Of a stretch of DNA of 64,000 bases, positions 57,401 through 64,000 are shown in pieces; the first letter of the stretch is position 1; the number at the start of each line of letters is the position of its first letter. Under the pieces are notes generated by a model. It ran no database searches. It saw only the letters and a program-made list of their open reading frames with translations, and had not been told where the DNA came from. Origin of the DNA: Triticum aestivum (taxonomy: Eukaryota > Streptophyta > Magnoliopsida > Poales > Poaceae). Where the stretch lies: positions 29,939,776-30,003,775 of the forward strand of contig NC_057811.1 of assembly GCF_018294505.1 (NCBI RefSeq), given 5' to 3'. Made by a program: the position numbers and the translations under genes.

Positions 57401-58146
57401 TGTTACAATATCACCCCGAAGACGTGGAGAAAGACTTGTACAAGTTTCTTAGAAAGCATCAACTCAAAAGTCATATTCTATTTCCTTACCATTTTGGGTG
57501 AGTGTTTCTCTCTTGTGCCCATTCTCTTTTGTTTACTCCATGCATGGTATGTCTAATCGATGAGTTATGCATGACTGTGCATGTAACGTGTCCGCAGGTT
57601 CCACTGGATTCTGCTAAATATTGAACTTCACACCTCCAGAGTTCTAATCATGGACTCTATGGATTCGGATCCAAAGCGTTGGGCCGACATGAGAAAAATG
57701 CTGCAAAAGTAATTATTTTCAATCATTTGAGCTCTATATCGATCGGTCTCTTTCGTTCATTTCCTAATATCAAGTAACTAATAACTCCCTTGTTCATTTA
57801 ATTTTCTTTGCCCTGTAGGGTTTGGAGACGGTTCTCAGAAGAAATTTTCGGTGAATTCAAACATGAGCTAGATTTCAGAAGGTTAGTTAATGTGGATAAG
57901 CAGCCACCGGGGACCAATCTATGTGGATACTATGTTTGTGAGAACATCCGGAGACTAACCTCTGAGCGGAAGGCATCGGATAGCGTGCGGAACGCGACGG
58001 ATAACTTGCGGAGGAGGCTTAGTCCAGAAGCTCGCTTCCGACCAATTCAAGATGAATTAGCAGGATTTTTCTTGAGGGAAGTCATCAATCCTAAAGGACA
58101 ACACTATACCGAGGACGCAGACATTTATATGCATACCCGAGATTGA
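54460..58146 (+). pseudogene. CACTA no. 2 Transposase_24 plus Ulp1-like cysteine protease gene
   Basis: Exons 54460-54663, 54755-57227, 57324-57497, 57598-57708 and 57819-58146 with good GT-AG borders. The original ATG is probably 54406 (MADDRA), but codon 7 is TAG; ATG 54460 is the next start. Exon 2 carries the Transposase_24-like region (YAIEFVSETGKPLQHTSKF ... IMGPGGYRLSEPRW ... WYGHGGSLDPETG), with a one-base deletion in an A run near 55270 and a TGA at 55561-55563. A Gly/Pro-rich linker and a helical region follow. The last four exons form a Ulp1/C48 (SUMO-protease-like) domain with His (FHWILLNIEL, 57602), Asp (LIMDSMD, 57653), Gln (57901) and Cys (GTNLCGYYVC, 57922), all present. The N-terminal lesions break the gene while the protease part stays intact. 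Linked CACTA elements 1 and 3 have the same fusion. Confidence 0.82.
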
Positions 58147-58429
58147 AACTTGTTCGAAGTTGTATATGGTCCTCCATCCTAATTGTGTATGGAAACTTGT
58201 TCGAAGTTGTATATGGTCACCCGAGATTGAATATATATTATATATTCCTCTTGAATTCTTCTTGTTTGAAATTTCATATGCATGTATATATATAGTATCG
58301 TAGAATATGGGTACTGAAACTTCATCAAAATTAAAACAAAACACAAAATAAAATATAAAAGAAATAAAACACTACAAATTAAAAAGAAACCAAGTTTAGG
58401 GGGGCTAAAACCCTAAACCTGCGGACGAG

Positions 58430-58676
58430 GCCTTTAGTCCCGGTTAGCCACAAGAACCGGGACTAAAGGTCCTCCGCCATGACGGACCCCTGGCGGCCAC
58501 GTGGACGGGCCTTTAGTCCCGGTCAGCCACGAGAACTGGGACTAAAGCCTTTAGTCGCGGTTCGTAAGTGGCGCGACTAAAGGGGGGGTCTTTAGTCGCG
58601 CATATTTAGTCCCGGTTGCACAGCCGGGACTAAAGGCTGTTGCGAACCGGGACTAAAGGGCTTTTTTCTACCTGTG
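58430..58676. repeat. Right subterminal hairpin repeats of CACTA no. 2
   Basis: Units of CCTTTAGTCCCGGTTAGCC and AACCGGGACTAAAGG in alternating orientation, ending at the terminal inverted repeat. Confidence 0.85.
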
Positions 58677-58679
58677 GTA

Positions 58680-59922
58680 AATCCATCTGCAATCTGATCC
58701 TTTGAATGCACAAACCGAATGTCAAGTTGCTTTTGAGAAACTCTCTCTCTGACAAAATGAATGTCTATTCTCTATGTGCTTTGTTCTGGCACGGAACACA
58801 GGATTAGCAGAAAGACAAGTGGCACCGAGGTTGTCACACCACAGGCATGGAGCTTGTTTACTCTTCACCCCAAGCTCTTTCAACATAGACTGAACCCATA
58901 TGATTTCAGCTGTAGCATTTGTTAATGCTTTATACTCTGCCTCAGTACTCGACCTGGATACAATAGTCTGTTTGCGTGCACACCATGATATTAAGTTAGG
59001 CCCAAAAAAGACTGCAAAACCACCTGTTGAGCGCCTATCATCCAGGCATCCTACCCAGTCAGAATCAGAAAAGGCACTGACAAGGGTAGAAGATGACTTG
59101 CTGAAATTTAGACCTATGTTGAGAGTATGTTTAACATATCTGACTATACGCTTGGCAGCTGTCAGGTGAACGTACATTAGTAGGTGCATGCAAAAACTGG
59201 CAGACTTTATTGACAGCAAAAGATAGATCAGGCCTGGTAAGAGTTAGATACTGAAGAGCTCCTACGAGGCTTCTATATTTTGTGCTATCTTCCTGACTCA
59301 AAGGTTTACCTTCTGCAAGAGCTGGATAATGGAGTGAGTGAGGGTTTACAACCTTGCAATCCTGCCCTTTTAACCAGATCAGTTGCATATTTTGCTTGAG
59401 AGAGATGAAGTCCATTCTGATGCTTCTTTACCTCAATCCCAAGAAAGAAGTGCAAGTCTCCAAGATCCTTTAACGCAAACTCTGCACTCAAGTCTTTTAA
59501 GAGACCTCTGATTGCTTCATCAGATGAGCTGCCACAATAATATCATCAACATAGATGAGAACAAATATGCATGTATTGGATCTACTATAAATAAATAATG
59601 ATGTGTCTGATTTAGAAGGAACAAATCCAAGTTTTTGCATCTTGTGACAGAGACAAGAGTACCACGCCCTTGGATCTTGTTTTAATCCATATAGAGCTTT
59701 ATCAAGCTTGCACACATAAGAGGGAGCATTCTTACTTTCAAACCCAGGAGGTTGTTTCATGTACACATCCTCTTCCAGAACACCATGAAGAAATGCATTC
59801 TGTACATCAAGCTGCCTGGGACTCCAACCTCTGGAAACAGCAATAGACAAGACAAGACGAATAGTGGCAGCTTTTACCACAAGACTAAAAGTATCCTCAT
59901 AATCTATGCCATATCGCTGTTT
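58680..59922 (-). pseudogene. Reverse transcriptase and RNase H of the second short-LTR copia
   Basis: Minus strand: RVT_2 from 59922 ([10 protein letters not shown]; motif [12 protein letters not shown] with Asp kept; ALYGLKQ; YVDD in [12 protein letters not shown]), frame change near 59497, connection domain ([16 protein letters not shown]), shifts near 59300 and 59150, then RNase H ([42 protein letters not shown]) to about 58722. Frameshifts make it non-functional. The upstream half is beyond CACTA no. 3. Confidence 0.88.
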
Positions 59923-62900
59923 CACTAGTAGGAAAAGGGGCTTTTACCCCGGTTTGTAAGGGCCTTTTGTCCCGGTTCTCGAACCGGGACTAAAGGGTCG
60001 TTACTAATGCCTCCCCCCTTTAGTCCCGGTTCTTACATGAACCGGGACAGAAGGTCGTCCACGTGGCCGCTGCTGCCAGCCCAGGCAGGGGGCCTTTGGT
60101 CCTGGTTGGTGGCACCAACCGGGACAAATAGGCAGGGCCTTTTGTCCCGGTTTGTCCCACCAACCGGGACCAATAGGCATCCACGCGTCAGCAGCTGGCA
60201 GGAGCTGAGGTTTTTGTTTTTTTTGAAAGAGGGTGGTTTAGGGGTTTTGGGGGGTTAATTTAGGTGTTTCATATATTGTGTTAGCTAGCTAATTAATAGA
60301 GAGAAGTGTCCTCTCATATCTCCGTGCTTGGTCGACGCTACGTACTATATACGTATGGAGAGGAGTAGACACGCTAGCTAGTAATCAAATGAAGGAAACA
60401 GAAGATCGTCATGAACATATGCATACAGAGAGAAGTGATATCGACCACCTCTCCTTCTCTGAGATATTGGTCGAACAACAAGTTCTCGTATATCTATCCG
60501 ACACTACCGGCTACATATATACAATAATTATCTCTTACAATACAATCTCCTAATTAAATTGTAGGAACACAGGGTCCACATAGTATTCTCCGTTTTCAGC
60601 GATCACGTGGTCATGGAAGAATGCCGCCAATTCCTCGCATACGATCTTCTGCTAGGAGTTCATCCCGCTTCCAAAACATCTAATTTGAAGAAGGGGGTCA
60701 ATACATATATATATGAATAAATGAAACTCAACACAAATGATGGTAATAAAATAAAATTGTGAATATTATTGCTTACGCACTTCATATTGTTCTTCAGTGT
60801 AGCCCCGCTCACAGGTCGTGTAGCGGATGGACTCGCAAACGTAGTATCCACAGTAATTATTCCCGGGTTCCTGCCACAACCACTTTACAAGAAATAGAGG
60901 TCAATCTAACTGATAAGCAAGCATGCTAAATGGTATTGATGAAACTAGCGCTTGAATCACTAGGAGATGCCCGGAACATGCTACTATAGTACTTACTTTC
61001 GGGTGATTAAATTGCAGCTTCTTCGGCAGTCCCGGAGCTTTTGAGGTGAATTTTCTCCAAACCCTGCCAGACAAAGAAAACAATTACTTGATATCAGGAA
61101 ATGAACAAAGTTGCTGATATGGTGGATAATGATCGATTTAACTTACTTCTCGAGCATTTGAGTCATGTTCGCATAGTCCTGGGGATCTTTTCGTCTCGAG
61201 TCTAAGACGGTTACTACTCCCTGCTCAAGCTTAATCTCTAGGAGAATATAGTGGAAGCTGCGCATGCATGCATAAGTCATCAATTACATTACCATAACCT
61301 GGACTAATAAGGGAAACCGAATATGCACAAGACAGTAACACTCACTTGAAGTTGTAAGGAAAGAGTATTATATCTTTGTTTTGATTTAATACCAACGATT
61401 GTAGCAAGTTGGCCTCGGCTTCTTTGGGATGTTTTTCAACCGTATATGCATCTATGAGATTTGTGTTAATGAACCCAATATCACCGATTTGTTTTTTCTT
61501 CAATTCGGCGATCTTCAATCTGCATAATATAGTGAGGATAAGTATAAATAAATGCAATGAAAGAGCTGACCTATATAAAGAGACTTAATGACAGAAGTAG
61601 TACTACTTACAGACAGTAGCAAGTGATCGTTGTTTTATCGAGGGCCTTTTGATTGTAAAACTGGAAGAAATCCTCAAATGGAACATTCAGCAGATCAATT
61701 CCGACGAGGTCATGCTCCGGTTTAACTCTCAGCGTCAAAGTATCCATCCCATCAGACGCTCTGCAGGTTTTCATGTACCAATCATGTAGTCTTCGCATCA
61801 TCGTTGATAGAGATCTTTCATCTTTGACGAGAGGCTTCCCGTAATGGTATTTGTGTTCGTCCACCTCCATGATTTCATAATGTACATCGTCGGGCAGGTA
61901 ATCTCCAAGATTGCTATAACCGGGCACCATACTCGGATCATTAGCGACGATGTCTTTTGACACCTTGAGCGGGGGCACGATTGGTTCGCTTGTTTGCCGA
62001 GCTGGGAAACTTTTTCCCAGCTCGTCGTTCTTTTAACCTTTTATCACTGACAGTACTTCCCGACCGCTCCGCTTCGGCATATGTCTTTGCAAGAATGCGC
62101 TCATAGTTGCCTCTTGGCGGAGACTTTGGTGGTTTTGTCAGGGCAGCCAGAGTGCGCTTTGCTTTCACCGGATCTACCTTCTCCTCCGGAGGTGGATGTT
62201 TCTTTGCTTTCACCCCTTCAAAGAAGTTCTTCACTTCGGCTCGCACGATCTTCGCGTTCTCCTCCTCGGTCCTCTCGTATGGTAACTTCTCTGGAGTCTT
62301 CAGAGAAGGACCGAATCTGTATTGCCTCCCGCCTCTGGCAGCTGTACTGCTAGACGCCGGTAGAGCAGACGGAGCGGCTGCGGCTGTCTTCTTTCCTTGC
62401 TTACGAGGCGGAGGAGAAGGACTACGACCCGCCGGAGCAGCCGCAGCGGCGGCGGGTCTCTTCCGCCCTTGCTGACGAGGCGGAGAAGGAGGAGGCTGGC
62501 TTCTCTGGCGCACCGGCGCTGGCGGAGAAGGAGGCGGAGTGCCGTCACGCGCCGGAGAAGGAGGCTGAGTGCCCTGATCACTCGCCGGAGGAGGAGGCGG
62601 ACGAGGAGGCGGAGTGCCCTTACTCGCCGGAGCCGTCCAGTTCGGAAGCTTGATGAGCTCCTTCCGCCATAGGCATGGAGTCTTCAGAGCAGAACCCAGC
62701 CGAGTCTCCCCTTCACCGGTAGGGTGGTCAAGCTGAAGCTCCTCAACTCCCTCCGTTATTTCATCCACCATCACCCTAGCATATCCGTCTGGAATCGGCC
62801 AGCAGTGGTAGGTTGCGCCGGGTTCAGGAGGTAAAACAGAGTCAACTGCCGCCTTGACTTTGAAGTTCTGCCATTCCGCCATAAGGTGGCAATGTTGAGA

Positions 62901-64000
62901 CTCCGTGATAGCATCCACGGGGTAGCTAGCAGGAGCAGCATGCTCCAGCTGAAGCAGCTCGGTGGAAGCCACGCTGCTTCTCCGCTGAGATGGCGGTGTA
63001 GCTTCGGGGGCAGTTTCGGCATGTCGATTGCCGTCTCGTTCCTCTAGCGCTTGAACCCTTTCGTGCAGCTTCTGAATTTGGATCTGCTCCACTTTTTTCC
63101 TTCTCTCCTGGGTTTTGTAACGGCCCGCGTCCGGAAAACCAACCTTCCACGGAATGGAGCCTGGCGTGCCTCGTGTCCGTCCAGGGTGCTCAGCATTCTC
63201 GAGGGCCATTGTGAGCTCGTCGTTCTCTCTGTCTGGAACGAACGTCCCTTCCTGCGCTGCATCGATATATTGCTGAATCTTCTTGACTGGTATTCTCAAA
63301 AGCTCGTTCGTCCAAACGCACCTCCCTGATACAGGGTCCAAGGTTCCGCCAGCCCCGAAGAACCAAGTCCGGCAACGGTCTGTCCAGTTCATTGTCTGTG
63401 GTTCGATCCCTTTTTCAAGCAGATCATTCTTAGCCTTGGCCCACTTAGGTCGGGCTTTGAGGTAGCCACCTGACCCCGTGCGATGGTGAAGCTTCTTCTT
63501 CTCAGCATTCTTCTTGTATGTCGCTGACATCTTCTTATCTTTTCCGATGTCTTGTGGGCCACAAATGCGGGCCAGTGATCTCTGATCTTCTCATACCGGC
63601 CGATGAATTCTGGTGTCTCTTCTTTGTCGACAAACGTTTTCAGCTCATTCTTCCACCTCCTAAATAGGTCTGCCATCTTCTTAAGAGCATGAGACTTGAT
63701 TAATTGCTCTATAACTGGCTTCTCCGGATCCTCCTCTGGCGGTAGGGTGAAATTTGCCTTCAGCTCAGTCCAAAGATCATCTTTCTGCATATCATTGACA
63801 TAAGACACCTCAGGGTCTTCCTTCTTAGGCTTATACCATTGGTGGATGCTGATCGGGATCTTGTCCCTAACTAGAACCCCGCACTGAGCAGCAAATGCAT
63901 CCTTTGTCCGGATGGGTTCAATCGGTTGGCCGTCGCGCGCGATTGCTGTGATCTCAAACCTTTCATCCGAGCGCAACTTTCTCTTCGGGCCTCGTCTCTT
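59923..64000 (-). mobile_element. CACTA (En/Spm) DNA transposon no. 3, left part only
   Basis: Left terminus CACTAGTAGGAAAAGGGGC at 59923 inside the reverse transcriptase of the second short-LTR copia, followed by hairpin repeats (CTTTTGTCCCGGTTC/GAACCGGGAC) to ~60180. From 60190 on it is close to CACTA no. 1 (27825 onward), including the noncoding GGTTTAGGGG-TTTTGGGGGTTAATTTAGG block and all exons, so the two belong to one subfamily. The right end is outside the window. Confidence 0.88.
60550..64000 (-). pseudogene. CACTA no. 3 Transposase_24 plus Ulp1-like cysteine protease gene, 5' end outside window
   Basis: Minus strand, same exon plan as in CACTA no. 1. Transposase_24-like part from the window edge (KLRSDERFEITAIARDG) with a frame change near 63535-63545 inside the basic SEKI...KKM region. 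Then a long frame 63530-61941 that reads through the position of the premature stop of no. 1 (EGTFVPDREND). Frame change near 61970 beside KRTNRAP, then exon 61978-61607 (LPDDVHYEIMEVDEHKYHYG). Ulp1 exons: 61530-61342, the His/Asp exon ~61265-61150, ~61075-61010 (VWRKFTSKAPGLPKK), and the Cys exon with GNNYCGYYVCES (Cys codon at 60850-60852). The last exon has a small deletion around MRGIGG. Less damaged than no. 1, catalytic residues intact, still probably inactive. Confidence 0.8.

Larger units (their letters stand above)
50550..58676 (+). mobile_element. CACTA (En/Spm) DNA transposon no. 2
   Basis: 8.1 kb (including the 549-base gap) with 3-bp TSD GTA at 50547-50549 and 58677-58679. Left end CACTAGTAGAAAAAGAGGC; right end reverse-complemented CACAGGTAGAAAAAAGCCC, so two terminal bases have changed. 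Hairpin repeats (TTTAGTCCCGGTTGG...) at 50590-50910 and 58430-58660. Two genes on the plus strand: a truncated TNPD-like transposase, then a Transposase_24/Ulp1 gene. Inserted between RNase H and polypurine tract of the second short-LTR copia. Confidence 0.92.
50344..64000 (-). mobile_element. Second minus-strand short-LTR copia, split by two CACTA elements, right end outside window
   Basis: Its 3' LTR (minus orientation) is at 50344-50471 (128 bp, TGTTGAGATTACA to CATGTTTAACA), next to a polypurine tract (CCCTCCCTTAAT on the plus strand). The body continues at 58680-59922 after CACTA no. 2 and is cut again by CACTA no. 3 at 59923. Its upstream part and 5' LTR lie beyond base 64000. Different family from 14425-37787. 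Confidence 0.8.

Overview
The window is nuclear DNA from a grass of the wheat tribe (Triticeae: wheat, Aegilops, rye or barley). The reasons are the long-terminal-repeat (LTR) sequences of the Maximus and Angela/BARE1/WIS copia families, CACTA elements with the 'TTTAGTCCCGGTTGG' hairpin repeats, Stowaway hairpins of the 'CTCCCTCCGTTCC' type, and an intron-containing plant resistance gene. Roughly 80% is transposable elements, several stacked inside one another with their target-site duplications (TSDs) still readable.

Layout. 1-11200: the 3' end of a Maximus-type (Sirevirus) copia element whose 3' LTR is split by an Angela/BARE1-like copia (2428-11089, + strand). 11201-14424: a low-copy stretch with a LINE-like tail, an unidentified CpG-rich first exon (12343) and a degenerate remnant (13286-13751) of the resistance gene found intact further right. 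14425-37787: one minus-strand copia with ~125-bp LTRs (TSD TGATC), opened by a second copia of the Angela/WIS type (16308-25344, TSD GAGGA, itself carrying a hAT MITE) and by a CACTA transposon (27648-37287, TSD AGC, itself carrying a hAT-like element and a Stowaway). 37788-50343: the genic island. It begins with the continuation of the duplicated 3' flank, then a CC-NBS-LRR (NLR) gene (40894-47585) followed directly by exons for a PIF/Harbinger-nuclease (HARBI1-like, DDE_Tnp_4) domain (48031-49248). 50344 to the end: another minus-strand copia holding two more CACTA elements (50550-58676, TSD GTA; and 59923 to beyond the window). A 549-base N gap lies at 53569-54117.

The most interesting locus is the NLR plus HARBI1-like unit. 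The HARBI1 exon has no start codon of its own and begins at a splice acceptor. NLR exon 2 ends in phase 1, exactly the phase that exon needs. Skipping the short stop-bearing exon 3 would therefore yield an NLR with a C-terminal HARBI1-like integrated domain of about 1426 residues; including exon 3 gives a 1099-residue NLR. The HARBI1 domain has lost at least two of its three catalytic acidic residues. The broken duplicate at 13286-13751 carries an LRR fragment joined to the HARBI1 C-terminus, so the two parts were already adjacent before the duplication. I see no RNA genes and no CRISPR array.
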